Of a DNA stretch of 64,000 nt, positions 54,078-64,000 are shown one piece after another. Origin of the DNA: Pseudomonas sp. ACM7 (GTDB lineage: Bacteria > Pseudomonadota > Gammaproteobacteria > Pseudomonadales > Pseudomonadaceae); assembly GCF_004136015.1 (NCBI RefSeq), contig NZ_CP024866.1, forward strand, positions 865,461 through 929,460, read 5' to 3'. The translations under genes were made by a program, and so were the position numbers. The notes beneath the pieces are model-generated. The model had not been told where the DNA came from. It did not search any database and saw only the letters and a program-made list of their open reading frames with translations. Each line of letters begins with the position of its first letter. The first letter of the stretch is position 1.

Positions 54078-55026
54078 TCAGGCGCTCCACGGTTTTGGCC
54101 CACATCTCGTCGACCGGCGCCTGCAACTTCAGCTCACCACCATCAGGCAGCGGCACGGTCAGCATGTAGGCGTGCAGGAACAGGCGCTTTCCGCCCAGGT
54201 CACGAATCTCTTTGCTGAAGCCTTCATCGCCGTACTTGGTGTCACCGGCAATGCAATGCCCGGCGTGCAAGGTGTGGACGCGGATTTGGTGAGTACGGCC
54301 GGTAATCGGTTTGGCTTCGATCAGGGTGGCAAAGTCGCCAAAACGACGCAGGACCTTGAACACGGTCACGGACTCCTTGCCCTCTTCCTCGTCGACCTCG
54401 ACCATACGCTCGCCGGAGCGCAGGTTGCTCTTGCCGAGCGACGCTCGGACTTGCTTGATCGAGGCCGCCCAGTTGCCGCGAACCAGCGCCATGTAGCGCT
54501 TGTCGACGCCATCGCCGCGCAATGCCGTGTGCAAGTGACGCAGCATGCTGCGCTTCTTGGCGATCATCAGCAGGCCGGAGGTGTCACGGTCGAGACGGTG
54601 AACCAGTTCGAGCTCCTTGCAATCGGGACGCAACTGACGAAAGGCTTCGATCACCCCGTAAGTCAAGCCGCTGCCACCGTGAACCGCGATGCCGCAAGGC
54701 TTGTTGATCACGATCAACGCCTTGTCCTCGAACACAATCGAGGCTTCGAGGCGCTGCAGCAGGCCTTGTGCCAGCGGCACCGGCTCGTCGCGCTCAGGCA
54801 CGCGAACCGGCGGCACGCGCACGATATCGCCCGCCTGCAGCTTGTATTCGGGCTTGATCCGACCTTTGTTCACTCGCACTTCGCCTTTGCGCAAAATGCG
54901 GTAAATCAAGGTCTTGGGCACGCCTTTGAGCCGAGCGAGAAGGAAGTTATCAATACGTTGGCCGGCATATTCCGGCGAGACCTCCAGCAGTTGTACGGCT
55001 GGGGTCGAAGGGGCAGTAGTCGTCAT
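54064..55026 (-). CDS. rluC: 23S rRNA pseudouridine synthase RluC
   Basis: 320 residues. N-terminal S4 RNA-binding region ([43 protein letters not shown]) and the catalytic motif [23 protein letters not shown] with the essential Asp, then [27 protein letters not shown]. It modifies U955, U2504 and U2580-type positions in 23S rRNA. Divergent from rne. Confidence 0.95.
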   Translation of the reverse strand: MTTTAPSTPAVQLLEVSPEYAGQRIDNFLLARLKGVPKTLIYRILRKGEVRVNKGRIKPEYKLQAGDIVRVPPVRVPERDEPVPLAQGLLQRLEASIVFEDKALIVINKPCGIAVHGGSGLTYGVIEAFRQLRPDCKELELVHRLDRDTSGLLMIAKKRSMLRHLHTALRGDGVDKRYMALVRGNWAASIKQVRASLGKSNLRSGERMVEVDEEEGKESVTVFKVLRRFGDFATLIEAKPITGRTHQIRVHTLHAGHCIAGDTKYGDEGFSKEIRDLGGKRLFLHAYMLTVPLPDGGELKLQAPVDEMWAKTVERLSAPI

Positions 55027-55055
55027 GGCGCGGATGATAACAATTTTTTATGGAA

Positions 55056-55726
55056 TTGAAGCACTTAATCATTGCTGCTATAGTCGCGAACGCCGCCAAA
55101 AGTGGCCTGGACAGCGGACTAACGGTCAAAAACCGGCCCTGACCAACGCAATTCACGAGGACGAGAGGCCGTCCTACGGGGCTTTCGCTACGAAACGGTA
55201 GAGTTTGCAGTTGTAACGAGCGCAGGTGACATGAGGCCTGAAGCATGCCGCAAAGCAGAGTTTTCACTCGCCTTGCGAGCAAATATTCACGGCCAGTTCA
55301 CAAAGTGCAGTCAGCTACGAACAACCCCGAGCGAACGCTTCGGAAACAACGCCTAAATTAGCCATGATGCGTGACCTCCCCTTTCGGAGCTCACGGTAAA
55401 TGCCAACCCGCTGCGGATTCTGCGCGCGGCAGCACCCGAATTATCAGGGATACGTGTAGGGTGGAGATGCACAACCGCTGGACTGTGTAGCAATAGGCTT
55501 TATCAAGACGCTTCATCTCGTCCACAGCCGCTGGTTGATTCCTCCTCCTGACTGAGTGCTTAAGTAGCCACAGCAAGCAGGACGCGTACGTCGCGACGCC
55601 GGCCCAATTGGTCGGGGTTCGCTAGACACTGGAGTGTCCAACCACTCCTGACGCACCTGACACCGACCATGAGAAGTCGTGTGTGCCGAACGCCGTTTCC
55701 GGCAGCCCGGAAACCGACGGTACTAC
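55056..55726 (+). promoter_or_regulatory. rne promoter and long 5' leader
   Basis: TTGAAG (55056-55061), 17-bp spacer and TATAGT (55079-55084) form a good sigma-70 promoter. Transcription from about 55091 gives a leader of about 636 nt with no convincing ORF. In other proteobacteria RNase E controls its own mRNA through a long structured leader, so that is the likely role here. Confidence 0.65.
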
Positions 55727-58700
55727 ATGAAAAGAATGCTGATTAACGCAACTCAACCCGAAGAGTTGCGTGTTGCACTGGTAGATGGCCAACGCCTCTA
55801 CGACCTGGACATCGAATCCGGTGCACGCGAGCAGAAAAAGGCCAACATCTATAAAGGCCGGATTACTCGCATCGAACCAAGCCTTGAGGCTGCCTTTGTC
55901 GATTTCGGCTCCGAGCGCCACGGCTTCCTGCCCCTCAAAGAAATCTCCCGCGAATACTTCAAGAAAGCCCCCGAAGGCCGCGTCAACATCAAGGACGTCC
56001 TGAGCGAAGGCCAGGAAGTCATCGTTCAGGTCGAAAAAGAAGAACGTGGCAACAAGGGCGCAGCCCTGACCACCTTCATCAGCCTGGCCGGTCGTTACCT
56101 CGTTCTGATGCCGAACAACCCGCGTGCCGGCGGTATTTCCCGTCGCATCGAAGGTGAAGAGCGCAACGAACTGCGTGAAGCACTGAACGGCCTGGTTGCC
56201 CCAGCCGACATGGGTCTGATCGTTCGCACTGCCGGCCTGGGCCGCAGCAGCGAAGAAATGCAGTGGGACCTCGACTACCTGCTGCAACTCTGGACCGCCA
56301 TCAAAGAAGCCTCGCTGGATCGCTCCGCGCCGTTCCTGATCTACCAGGAAAGCAACGTGATCATCCGCGCCATCCGCGATTACCTGCGCCAGGACATCGG
56401 CGAAGTGCTGATCGACAGCGTTGAAGCCCAGGACGAAGCCCTGACCTTCATCCGCCAGGTGATGCCGCAGTACGCCAGCAAGATCAAGCTGTACGAAGAC
56501 AGCGTTCCGCTGTTCAACCGTTTCCAGATCGAAAGCCAGATCGAGACCGCTTTCCAGCGCGTCGTTGAACTGCCTTCCGGCGGCTCCATCGTTATCGATC
56601 CGACCGAAGCCCTGGTGTCCATCGACATCAACTCGGCGCGCGCCACCAAAGGCAGCGACATCGAAGAAACCGCCCTGCAGACCAACCTTGAAGCCGCCGA
56701 AGAAATCGCCCGTCAGTTGCGCTTGCGCGACATCGGCGGCCTGATCGTCATCGACTTCATCGACATGACCCCTGCCAAGAACCAGCGCGCCGTGGAAGAA
56801 AAAGTCCGCGAATGCCTGGAAGCCGACCGCGCTCGCGTGCAAGTCGGTCGCATCTCGCGCTTCGGCCTGCTGGAAATGTCCCGTCAGCGCCTGCGTCCAT
56901 CCCTGGGCGAAAGCAGCGGCATCGTTTGCCCGCGTTGCAACGGCACCGGCATCATCCGTGACGTTGAATCGCTGTCGCTGGCGATTCTGCGCCTGATCGA
57001 AGAAGAAGCCCTGAAAGACCGCACTGCCGAAGTTCGCGCCCAAGTGCCGATCCCGGTCGCCGCGTTCCTGCTCAATGAAAAACGCAACTCGATCACCAAG
57101 ATCGAACTGCGCACCCGTGCCCGCATCGTCATTCTGCCGAACGATCATCTCGAAACGCCGCACTTCGAAGTGCAGCGTTTGCGCGATGACAGCCCGGAAG
57201 CCGCGGTCGGCCAGTCCAGCTACGAAATCGCTGCTGCCGCTGCCGAAGTCGAAGAAGTCCAGCCAGCCGCTGCGACCCGCACCCTGGTTCGCCAGGAAGC
57301 CGCGGTCAAGACTGCTCCGGCTCGCGCCAACGCTCCGATTCCGACCGAAGTCGTCGCTGCCGCACCCGTTGCTGCACCGGTCGCCGCGCCTGAGCCAAGC
57401 CTGTTCAAAGGCCTGGTGAAGTCGCTGGTCAGCCTGTTCGCGACCAAAGAAGAGCCAGTTACTCCGGTTGTGGTTGAAAAACCAGCAACCACCGAGCGTC
57501 CGGCCCGCAACGAAGAACGTCGCAACGGTCGTCAGCAGAGCCGCAACCGTAACGGTCGCCGCGATGAAGAGCGCAAGCCTCGTGAGGAACGTGCACCGCG
57601 TGAAGAGCGCGCACCACGTGAGCCACGCGAAGCCCGCGAAGAAACTCCAGCGGTAGCAGTAGAACGCGCTCCACGTGAAGAGCGCGCACCTCGCGCACCT
57701 CGTGAAGAACGTGCACCGCGCGCTCCTCGCGAAGATCGCAAGCCACGTGGCGATCGTGAAGAACGCCCGGTTCGTGAATTGCGTGAGCCTCTGGATGCCG
57801 CTCCGGCCGCCGCTGCTATCGCCGCTACCGCTGAAGAGCGTCCAGCCCGCCAGCCACGCGAAGAACGTGCTCCACGCCCACCGCGTGAAGAACGTCAGCC
57901 ACGTGCCGAGCAAGCCGCTGCCGCAGTAGCTGAAGAAGAGTTGGTTACCAACGAAGAGCAACTGCAGGAAGACGGTCAGGAAGGCGCCGAAGGCGATCGT
58001 CCACGCCGCCGCTCCCGTGGCCAGCGTCGTCGCAGCAACCGTCGTGAGCGTCAGCGCGATGCCAACGGTAATGTGATCGAAGGTTCGGAAGAATCAGAGT
58101 CCGCCGAAGGTAACGAAGCTGCCGAAACCAACGAAGCGCCAAGCGCTGCCGATCTGGCCGCCGGCCTGGCTGTTACCGCAGCCGTTGCCAGCACCGTGAT
58201 CAGCGCTCCAGCCGAAGCACAGGCTAACGAGCAAGCCGAACGCGCGACTGCCGCCACCCTGGAAACTGCTCCAGTGGAAGCGCCAGTGGTTGAAGCAACG
58301 ACTTCGGTCGAAGCCACCGCAGCTCCGGAAATCGAAGTCGCCCCGGTTCGTGAAGCACAGCCTGTATTTGAAGCTGCCGCTGAGCCAGTGGTTGCCGCAG
58401 AACCGGTTGTCGAAACAGCCACCGAAACAGTGACCGAAGCTGTCCGTGAAATTCGCGAAGAGCAAACCGCGTTCAACTGGGTTGCCGAGCCAGCCGCCGC
58501 CGAAGCGCCAGAAGCCGAGGCCATGGTGTCCGAGCCAGTGGTTGCTGCTGCCGAGCCTGCTCCGGTGGTTGAAGCGCCGGTTGTTGCCGAAGTGGCCGCA
58601 CCGGAAGTCGAAGCCGCCCCTGTCAGCGCCCTGACGCCAAGTGGCCGTGCGCCGAACGACCCACGTGAAGTGCGTCGCCGCAAGCGTGAAGCCGAGCGTC

Positions 58701-58924
58701 TGCAGAAAGAAGCCGAACTGGCTGCCGCTGCTGCTCCGGCTGCTGTCGAACCAGCACCGGTTGTCGCTGAAGTCGTCGAGGCAGCACCTGCCCCGGCTGC
58801 TGAAGTCGCTGCTGCCGAACCAGCTGGATCGGTGATCGACGAAGCACCGCGCTCCGTTCAGGAAGCGGTAGAGCAACACGAGCAAGCCCTGGAAAAAGAA
58901 CACGAGCCTAAACCTCTCGTCTGA
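55727..58924 (+). CDS. rne: Ribonuclease E
   Basis: 1065 residues from ATG 55727 ([18 protein letters not shown]); the earlier in-frame start at 55679 lies in the leader. N-terminal S1 and catalytic domains with metal-binding Asp300 (SIDINSA) and Asp343 (VIDFIDM), and the Zn-link CPRCNGTG at 401-408. The C-terminal half is disordered. It has an Arg-rich region of [12 protein letters not shown] repeats and [20 protein letters not shown] (RNA binding), then Ala/Glu/Pro/Val-rich repeats, and the conserved tail [22 protein letters not shown] segment. It is the scaffold of the RNA degradosome. Confidence 0.97.
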   Translation: MKRMLINATQPEELRVALVDGQRLYDLDIESGAREQKKANIYKGRITRIEPSLEAAFVDFGSERHGFLPLKEISREYFKKAPEGRVNIKDVLSEGQEVIVQVEKEERGNKGAALTTFISLAGRYLVLMPNNPRAGGISRRIEGEERNELREALNGLVAPADMGLIVRTAGLGRSSEEMQWDLDYLLQLWTAIKEASLDRSAPFLIYQESNVIIRAIRDYLRQDIGEVLIDSVEAQDEALTFIRQVMPQYASKIKLYEDSVPLFNRFQIESQIETAFQRVVELPSGGSIVIDPTEALVSIDINSARATKGSDIEETALQTNLEAAEEIARQLRLRDIGGLIVIDFIDMTPAKNQRAVEEKVRECLEADRARVQVGRISRFGLLEMSRQRLRPSLGESSGIVCPRCNGTGIIRDVESLSLAILRLIEEEALKDRTAEVRAQVPIPVAAFLLNEKRNSITKIELRTRARIVILPNDHLETPHFEVQRLRDDSPEAAVGQSSYEIAAAAAEVEEVQPAAATRTLVRQEAAVKTAPARANAPIPTEVVAAAPVAAPVAAPEPSLFKGLVKSLVSLFATKEEPVTPVVVEKPATTERPARNEERRNGRQQSRNRNGRRDEERKPREERAPREERAPREPREAREETPAVAVERAPREERAPRAPREERAPRAPREDRKPRGDREERPVRELREPLDAAPAAAAIAATAEERPARQPREERAPRPPREERQPRAEQAAAAVAEEELVTNEEQLQEDGQEGAEGDRPRRRSRGQRRRSNRRERQRDANGNVIEGSEESESAEGNEAAETNEAPSAADLAAGLAVTAAVASTVISAPAEAQANEQAERATAATLETAPVEAPVVEATTSVEATAAPEIEVAPVREAQPVFEAAAEPVVAAEPVVETATETVTEAVREIREEQTAFNWVAEPAAAEAPEAEAMVSEPVVAAAEPAPVVEAPVVAEVAAPEVEAAPVSALTPSGRAPNDPREVRRRKREAERLQKEAELAAAAAPAAVEPAPVVAEVVEAAPAPAAEVAAAEPAGSVIDEAPRSVQEAVEQHEQALEKEHEPKPLV

Positions 58925-58938
58925 TTCCATCGGCCACT

Positions 58939-58975
58939 AAAAAGCCCCGCCTGGTGATCCAGGCGGGGCTTTTTT
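58939..58975 (+). terminator. Terminator of rne
   Basis: AAGCCCCGCCTGG / CCAGGCGGGGCTT, loop TGAT, then T-run. Confidence 0.95.
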
Positions 58976-59002
58976 ATGCCCGTAAATATCACGGTGATCC
59001 AA

Positions 59003-59090
59003 TGTGGGAGCGGGCTTGCTCGCGAAAGCGGTTTAACATTCGACATTGGTGCAAGCTGATTCACCGCTTTCGCGAGCAAGCCCGCACACA
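59003..59090. repeat. Class B REP pair
   Basis: TGTGGGAGCGGGCTTGCTCG at the left; the right arm TTTCGCGAGCAAGCCCGCACAC lacks the TCC of the full form. Confidence 0.85.
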
Positions 59091-59107
59091 TTGGATCTGT
59101 ATCGAGG

Positions 59108-59698
59108 CTACTGGTAGATCAACTTCTCTGGCACATCCACATCCCACAACACCCCGGGATCGTCCACCATCACCTCGACCACCCTCGCCTGCGCAAACAA
59201 CGCCTTGGCACCTCGATCACCGGACAACGCCATCAACGTAGCACCGAAGCTGCGCCCAAATCCCACCGGATGTCCAAACTCACCTTGATGCACCGGAACA
59301 CTGACGGCGTCATCAGCAATCTCCGCCACCACACGCTCAATACTCGTTGGAAGGATGAACGGCATATCCCCCAGCACAATCAGCCAGCCACTGAGCAGCG
59401 GACACGCCGCCACACCGGCTGCGATGCTGTCACCCATGCCGGTCGATTCGATCAGCACGATCTCGCAACCATAAGCCTTGGCCATGCGGATCACTTGCGG
59501 TCGATCCACAGTGGTCACCAGGACGCGCTTCTCAAGGGAGGTCGGCAAATTCGCCAGCACTTGCTCGATCAACGAATGAACAGCACCCTCGCGCCCCGTA
59601 CAATCCGCCACCAGCTTGTCCCTCTCGGCACCGGCCTCCTGTCGAAACCGACTGCCCTGCCCCGCTGCCAAAACGATGACGCCGATCGGTTCACTCAT
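59108..59698 (-). CDS. MobA-like NTP transferase (MocA type)
   Basis: 196 residues. Nucleotide-binding start IGVIVLAAGQGSRFRQEAGAERDKLV, GMGDSIAAGVAACPLLSGWLIVLGDMPFI with the metal Asp, and VPVHQGEFGHPVGFGRSFGATLMALSGDRGAKALF. This matches MocA/CoxI-associated cytidylyltransferases that turn Mo-MPT into the cytosine dinucleotide cofactor. It overlaps the xdhC-like gene by 4 nt and likely matures the molybdenum hydroxylase encoded upstream. Confidence 0.88.
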   Translation of the reverse strand: MSEPIGVIVLAAGQGSRFRQEAGAERDKLVADCTGREGAVHSLIEQVLANLPTSLEKRVLVTTVDRPQVIRMAKAYGCEIVLIESTGMGDSIAAGVAACPLLSGWLIVLGDMPFILPTSIERVVAEIADDAVSVPVHQGEFGHPVGFGRSFGATLMALSGDRGAKALFAQARVVEVMVDDPGVLWDVDVPEKLIYQ

Positions 59699-60678
59699 AC
59701 GACCTCCTGCAACAGCTTCTTCTGCTTGAGCTCGACGCCGTTCTTGATCGCCACGATTTCGGCCAGTAGCGACAAGGCAATTTCCGCCGGTGTGTGGCTG
59801 CCAATGTGCAAACCGATCGGGCCGTGCAGCCGCTCGATGGCCTGCTGTGACAAGCCTAGCTGAGCCAGGTTCTCCCGGCGTTTCAAGCTGTTGATCCGCG
59901 AACCCAGTGCACCGACATAAAACGCCCTGGAATCCAGCGCCGTGAGCAGCGCCATGTCATCGAGTCGAGGATCGTGGGTCAGCGCGACGATGGCCGTACG
60001 CTCGTCAGTCTGGATGCTGAGCACCGCGTCATCGGGCATGCCCGAAACAAATCGCCCGTGCTGCTCTTCCCAACCGTAAACGAACTCGGTGCGCGGATCG
60101 CAGATCAGCACTTCGAAATCCAGCAAACGAGCCATCTCGGCGACATACCGGGACAACTGCCCCGCACCGATCAGCAACAACCGCCAACGCGGGCCGTAAA
60201 TGGCCCGTAGCTTCTTGCCATCGAACGTCAGCACATCAGTCTTGTCAGCCGGTTGCAGCACGACTTCACCCGTCTCGACACTGAGCGAGCGAGCAACGAT
60301 TTCATGCGCCTCGCAGCGCGCCAGCAACTCAGCGACCCAAGCCGGGTCACCGACCCGCTCCTCAGTCAGGCGCAAGGTGCCGCCGCACGGCAAACCGAAG
60401 CGTGCCGCCTCCTCACGGGTGATGCCGTAAGTGATCAATTGCACCGGCGGCCCATCGGCTGGAATACGACCGTCGTGCAGCCGGGCAATCAAATCGTCTT
60501 CGACACAACCACCGGACACCGAGCCAATCACCACGCCATCTTCACGCAAGGCAAGCATGGCGCCAGGTGCCCGAGGCGCGGTGCCCCAGGTCTGGACGAC
60601 GCTGTACAACACCACCCGCTGACCGGCGCGGCGCCATTCCAGTACGCTGCGCAGGACGTTCAGATCGACGCTGTCCAT
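59695..60678 (-). CDS. XdhC/CoxI family molybdenum enzyme chaperone
   Basis: About 327 residues from ATG 60678, which overlaps the stop of the large subunit (TGATG). N-terminal XdhC-CoxI domain: GTAPRAPGAMLALREDGVVIGSVSGGCVEDDLIARL near 31-66. C-terminal Rossmann domain: LLLIGAGQLSRYVAEMARLLDFEVLICDPR, VALTHDPRLDDMALLTALDSRAFYVGALGS. Such proteins bind sulfurated Moco and insert it into the hydroxylase. Confidence 0.92.
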   Translation of the reverse strand: MDSVDLNVLRSVLEWRRAGQRVVLYSVVQTWGTAPRAPGAMLALREDGVVIGSVSGGCVEDDLIARLHDGRIPADGPPVQLITYGITREEAARFGLPCGGTLRLTEERVGDPAWVAELLARCEAHEIVARSLSVETGEVVLQPADKTDVLTFDGKKLRAIYGPRWRLLLIGAGQLSRYVAEMARLLDFEVLICDPRTEFVYGWEEQHGRFVSGMPDDAVLSIQTDERTAIVALTHDPRLDDMALLTALDSRAFYVGALGSRINSLKRRENLAQLGLSQQAIERLHGPIGLHIGSHTPAEIALSLLAEIVAIKNGVELKQKKLLQEVV

Positions 60679-62999
60679 CAGGCTTGCGCCTTCTGCCAAC
60701 CTTGCAGCTGATAGCGAACCGGCAGGTTGCGGATGCGCTTGCCGGTGGCAGCAAAGATTGCGTTGCACAGCGCAGGTGCGATCGGTGGCACGCCCGGTTC
60801 ACCGACACCGCCTAATGGCACATCACCCGATGGTGTGACCAGATGAACCGCGACTTCCTTCGGCGCCAGCGACATGCGCGCCACTTCGTACATGTGGAAG
60901 TTGTCCTGCTGGACCTTGCCGTCCTTGAAGCTGATTTCCCCCAGCACAGCGTTGCCCAGGCCCATGACACAGGCACCTTCGAACTGCGCACGAATGCGCT
61001 CGGGGTTGATCTGCGGACCGCAATCCACCGCGATGTCTGCCCTGTGCACGATCAGCGTGCCGTCGTCTTTGACTTCGACCTCAATTACCGCCGCCACATA
61101 GGTCACGAAACTGTAATGCACCGCCAGGCCCAGGCCTCGGCCCTTGGGCAACTCACGGCCCCAACCGGAAGCTTTGGCAGCGGTTTCCAGCACCGTGCGC
61201 AGACGCGCGGTGTCGATCGGATAACGCTCGGGGGATTCGCCGTAATTCCACTCTTCACTCAAGGTGCGCGGATCGATCTGCCGGTCCGGGCCGAGCAATT
61301 TGATCTGGTACTTGAGCGGATCCTGGCCGGCCTTGTGCGCAAGTTCATCGACAAAGCTCTGAATCGCAAAACCGTGAGGAATGTTCGACACCGAGCGATA
61401 CCAGCCGACGCGGGTATGGACCGTCGCTTCCGGGTTTTCCAGGCGCACGTTGGGAATCGCGTAAGCCATGTTGGTAAAGCCCATGCCCAACTCGAAGGCC
61501 GCCTCGTGGTTCATGCCCGGCGCAAACAGCGCGGTGATGCTCGGTGCCACGGTGCGGTGCAACCAGCCGGACGGCAGGCCGTCTTTGTTCAGGCTGGCTT
61601 TCAGGTACTCGGCCGACACCGTGTGGAAATAGGAGCAGTGGATGTCGTCTTCACGGGTCCATTGCACTCGCACCGCCTTGCCAGGGAACTCCTTGGCAAG
61701 GATGGCCGCTTCGATGATGAAGTCCGGTTTGGATTTACGACCGAAACCGCCGCCCAACAAAGTGACGTTAAAGGTGACGTTATCGAACGGGATACCAAGG
61801 CGTTCGCCAATTCGTTCGCGGGTGACTTGTGGCGCCTGGCTTGGGGCCCAGGCTTCGCAGACGCCGTCCTTGAAGCGGGCGATGGCGACCATCGGTTCCA
61901 TGGGCGCTTGCGTGAGGTGCGGCAGGTAATAGGATGCTTCGAGCGTGCTGTCGGCGCTGCCCATCGCTTCATCGATGTTGCCGGTATTGCGCACCACTTT
62001 GCCCGGTTTGAGGGACGCGGCTTCCAGTTCCTTGCGGTAGGCGATCGAGTCATAACTGGCGTTAGGACCATCATCCCACTCGATTTTCAACGCCTCGCGG
62101 CCCTTGATCGCCGCCCAGGTATTGCTGGCCACCACGGCCACGCCGCCCAACGGCTGAAACTCCGAGGGCAGCGGATGGCCTTCGATCTGCACGACCTTGA
62201 TCACACCCGGGACCTTCATCGCGGCGCTGGAGTCGACGGACTTGACCTTGCCGCCGTACACCGCAGGACGTGCAATGGTGGCGTAGAGCATGCCGTCGAA
62301 ATGGACGTCTGCACCGTAAATGGCGCGGCCATTGACGATGTCGGCACCGTCGATAGCCTTGGTGCCTTCCTTGCCGATGTAGCGGAATTCCGACGGCTGC
62401 TTGAGCCGCAGGCTGTCACGCGCCGGTACCGCCAGCGCACCGGCAGCGGCGGCCAATGCACCGTAACCCAGCTCACGACCGGTCGGTTGGTGAATGACTT
62501 TATGCAGTTGCGCGCGGCATTCGCTGACCGGCACTTTCCACTGTTCGGCAGCGGCTTGTTCAAGCATGGTCCGCGCGGCAGCACCGCAGCGACGCATCGG
62601 CTCGTACCAGTGGCGCATGCTGCGCGAGCCATCGGTGTCCTGGTTGCCGAAGCGCACTTCATCGCCCGGCGCCTGTTGCACCTTCATCATCGCCCAGTCG
62701 GCTTCCAGTTCATCGGCCACCACCATCGTCAGGCTGGTGCGCACACCCTGGCCCATTTCCGAACGGTTGCAGACCACGGTCACCGTGCCGTCAGCGGCGA
62801 TGCTGACGTACACCTTCGGATCATCGATCCAGCCGTTGGGCATGCCATCGGCGCCGAATTTCTTTTCTTTTTCGGCAGCAAACGCGTCTTGCCAGCCCCA
62901 GCTCGCCACCAGTACCAGCGCACTGGTGGCGCCAACGCCTTTGAGGAAACCGCGGCGACTGAGGTTGCTCAGCGCGAAATCATTCGGTAACTGGCTCAT
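60678..62999 (-). CDS. Exported molybdopterin-binding hydroxylase large subunit (IorB/aldehyde dehydrogenase-like)
   Basis: 773 residues from ATG 62999, coupled to the Fe-S subunit by ATGA. A twin-arginine signal [20 protein letters not shown] points to Tat export with its cofactor. Xanthine-oxidase-family motifs: [36 protein letters not shown], and the catalytic Glu in [14 protein letters not shown]. The class oxidises aldehydes or N-heterocycles; substrate unknown. Only two subunits are encoded, with no FAD subunit, so electrons probably go to a cytochrome as in IorAB. Confidence 0.93.
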   Translation of the reverse strand: MSQLPNDFALSNLSRRGFLKGVGATSALVLVASWGWQDAFAAEKEKKFGADGMPNGWIDDPKVYVSIAADGTVTVVCNRSEMGQGVRTSLTMVVADELEADWAMMKVQQAPGDEVRFGNQDTDGSRSMRHWYEPMRRCGAAARTMLEQAAAEQWKVPVSECRAQLHKVIHQPTGRELGYGALAAAAGALAVPARDSLRLKQPSEFRYIGKEGTKAIDGADIVNGRAIYGADVHFDGMLYATIARPAVYGGKVKSVDSSAAMKVPGVIKVVQIEGHPLPSEFQPLGGVAVVASNTWAAIKGREALKIEWDDGPNASYDSIAYRKELEAASLKPGKVVRNTGNIDEAMGSADSTLEASYYLPHLTQAPMEPMVAIARFKDGVCEAWAPSQAPQVTRERIGERLGIPFDNVTFNVTLLGGGFGRKSKPDFIIEAAILAKEFPGKAVRVQWTREDDIHCSYFHTVSAEYLKASLNKDGLPSGWLHRTVAPSITALFAPGMNHEAAFELGMGFTNMAYAIPNVRLENPEATVHTRVGWYRSVSNIPHGFAIQSFVDELAHKAGQDPLKYQIKLLGPDRQIDPRTLSEEWNYGESPERYPIDTARLRTVLETAAKASGWGRELPKGRGLGLAVHYSFVTYVAAVIEVEVKDDGTLIVHRADIAVDCGPQINPERIRAQFEGACVMGLGNAVLGEISFKDGKVQQDNFHMYEVARMSLAPKEVAVHLVTPSGDVPLGGVGEPGVPPIAPALCNAIFAATGKRIRNLPVRYQLQGWQKAQA

Positions 63000-63466
63000 G
63001 CCTTGGCCTCCTTCAGGTGAGTGGATGCCTGGCGGATGGCGGTCTTGATGCGGTTGTAAGTGCCGCAGCGGCAAATATTGCCGACCATCGCCTCTTCGAT
63101 CTGTTCGTCGCTGGGGTTCGGGTTGGTCTTGAGCAGCGCCGTGGCGGACATGATCTGCCCGCCCTGACAGAAACCGCACTGGGCCACGGCGGTGTCGAGC
63201 CAGGCTTGCTGGACGACTTGTCCGACCGGGTCGGCGTGCAGGTTGTCGATGGTGGTGACGTTCTGGCCGACCACCGAACCGATCGGCGTGATGCAACTGC
63301 GCGCCGGGGCGCCTTCGATATGGATGGTGCAGGCGCCGCACAGGCCCATGCCGCAGCCGAATTTGGTGCCGTTGTAACCAGCCACGTCGCGGATTGCCCA
63401 GAGCAGCGGCATGTCCTCGGTGACATCGAGTTGATGGTCTTGACCATTGAGCTTCAGGGTAATCAT
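62996..63466 (-). CDS. (2Fe-2S)-binding subunit of molybdenum hydroxylase
   Basis: 156 residues from ATG 63466. First cluster GCGMGLCGACTIHIEGAPARSC near 40-61; second cluster CGFCQGGQIMSATALL and NICRCGTYNRI. Typical IorA/CoxS small subunit. It has no Tat signal and presumably hitchhikes with the large subunit. First gene of the operon: Fe-S subunit, large subunit, XdhC-like, MocA-like. Confidence 0.95.
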   Translation of the reverse strand: MITLKLNGQDHQLDVTEDMPLLWAIRDVAGYNGTKFGCGMGLCGACTIHIEGAPARSCITPIGSVVGQNVTTIDNLHADPVGQVVQQAWLDTAVAQCGFCQGGQIMSATALLKTNPNPSDEQIEEAMVGNICRCGTYNRIKTAIRQASTHLKEAKA

Positions 63467-63604
63467 GGGCACGCCCGCATAGTTATTGGTTATGGGGTCG
63501 AGCAATCTGCCGCCTGGGGTTGGCGGTTGGCATCACGCAGATCGGCTCAGGCTAACGAGGCTCTCTTATGCGGACGGTCGCGTCTGCATCGGGCCTTTGG
63601 TGGA

Positions 63605-63616
63605 GCAAACGTTTGC
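63605..63616. promoter_or_regulatory. LacI-type palindrome upstream of the hydroxylase operon
   Basis: GCAAACGTTTGC is a perfect 12-bp palindrome, 139 bp before the operon start. In context AGCAAACGTTTGCAT it fits the LacI/PurR-family operator pattern (GCAANCGNTTGC). The factor is unknown. Nothing else is seen in 63467-63649. Confidence 0.45.
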
Positions 63617-63649
63617 ATCGTTAGGTGGCTAAGTTAACCCAGCATTAAC

Positions 63650-63686
63650 AAAAAAGCCCTCCACAGTTAAACGTGTGCAGGGCTTT
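63650..63686 (-). terminator. Terminator of murB
   Basis: AAAGCCCT and AGGGCTTT form the stem around a short loop. A T-run follows on the minus strand. Confidence 0.8.
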
Positions 63687-63710
63687 GAAATCAGTATTGA
63701 AAGCGTAGCC

Positions 63711-64000
63711 TCAATACCGATTTGGCTCCATTTCCAGGTCGACATGAAAACGTTCTGAAATGTCTTCCTGGATACGTTGCGCCAGGTTCAGCAATTGCAG
63801 ACCGGTCGCGTTGCCATAGTTGACCAGCACCAACGCCTGCAATTTATGCACGCCAGCGTCGGCATCACGGAAACCTTTCCAGCCGGCTCGCTCGATCAGC
63901 CAGCCCGCCGCCAGTTTCATCTGCCCGTCGGGTTGCGCGTAGGCCACCAGATCCGGGTATTCACCTTTGAGTTGCGCGACGAGCGCCGCTGGCACCAAAG
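63711..64000 (-). CDS. murB: UDP-N-acetylenolpyruvoylglucosamine reductase, C-terminal part
   Basis: The reading frame is open to the window edge, so only about the last 96 residues are present. KLAAGWLIERAGWKGFRDADAGVHKLQALVLVNYGNATGLQLLNLAQ and the terminal HVDLEMEPNRY, which carries the catalytic Glu, match the type I MurB C-terminal domain. It makes UDP-MurNAc for peptidoglycan. The 5' end lies to the right of the window. Confidence 0.92.
   Translation of the reverse strand, partial: LVPAALVAQLKGEYPDLVAYAQPDGQMKLAAGWLIERAGWKGFRDADAGVHKLQALVLVNYGNATGLQLLNLAQRIQEDISERFHVDLEMEPNRY

Noticed and set aside
55622..57961. 779-residue ORF antisense to rne
   Set aside because: Phe/Gly/Gln-rich composition is what the reverse frame of Glu/Arg/Ala-rich coding gives; no ribosome site or family; rne on the other strand is certain.
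60843..62990. 715-residue ORF antisense to the molybdenum hydroxylase
   Set aside because: His/Arg/Val-rich shadow frame of a well-conserved gene.

Overview
The window looks like chromosomal DNA from a Pseudomonas of the fluorescens group. The evidence is high-GC coding DNA, the gene order tatD-pilZ-holB-tmk-mltG-pabC-fabF-acpP-fabG-fabD-plsX-rpmF-yceD / maf / sppA-HAD-rluC / rne (which I recall from P. aeruginosa), and two families of short palindromic REP-like repeats typical of fluorescent pseudomonads. I see no rRNA, tRNA, CRISPR array, insertion sequence or prophage.

Layout. 1-8 kb: envelope and small accessory genes (DUF3309, LTA-synthase-type phosphoglycerol transferase, START protein, YkgJ Cys-cluster protein, Lys/Ala-rich exported protein, MocR regulator, OmpA/DUF4398 lipoprotein pair, periplasmic binding protein). 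8-12 kb: etfBA and the divergent ETF-ubiquinone oxidoreductase, with a PsrA-like operator. 12-14 kb: AraC regulator and divergent zinc alcohol dehydrogenase. 14-19.5 kb: D-galactonate operon dgoK-dgoA-dgoD-dgoT-iclR. 19.6-22 kb: a lower-GC PAAR / alpha-beta hydrolase / lipoprotein cassette that looks like an orphan type VI secretion effector module. 22-26 kb: small housekeeping and hypothetical genes. 25.7-30 kb: GntR regulator, ADP-ribosylglycohydrolase, NCS1 permease and PfkB kinase, a compact catabolic operon of unknown substrate. 30-37 kb: araFGH-type sugar ABC transporter, sugar dehydrogenase, SMP-30 lactonase and GntR/FCD regulator. 37-41 kb: cytoplasmic lipase, DUF1285, DUF4823, moaA, tetR and an RgsA-like sRNA. 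41-59 kb: the conserved fatty-acid/cell-envelope block through rne. 59-63.5 kb: operon for an exported molybdenum hydroxylase with its XdhC and MocA-like maturation factors. The right edge holds the 3' part of murB.

How the genes fit together. The dgo operon and the araFGH/dehydrogenase/lactonase locus, 15 kb apart, together encode a complete oxidative (De Ley-Doudoroff) galactose route: uptake, galactose to galactonolactone, galactonate, 2-keto-3-deoxygalactonate, its 6-phosphate, then pyruvate plus glyceraldehyde-3-phosphate. The two loci carry nearly the same 38-bp promoter/operator block (33 of 38 identical by eye), which ties them into one regulon. A second operator, an exact 14-mer, is shared by the gntR and araF promoters. 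The most novel-looking parts are the ADP-ribosylglycohydrolase/PfkB/NCS1 operon and the orphan PAAR-lipase cassette. No database search was possible, so all family names come from recognising motifs and sequence by eye.
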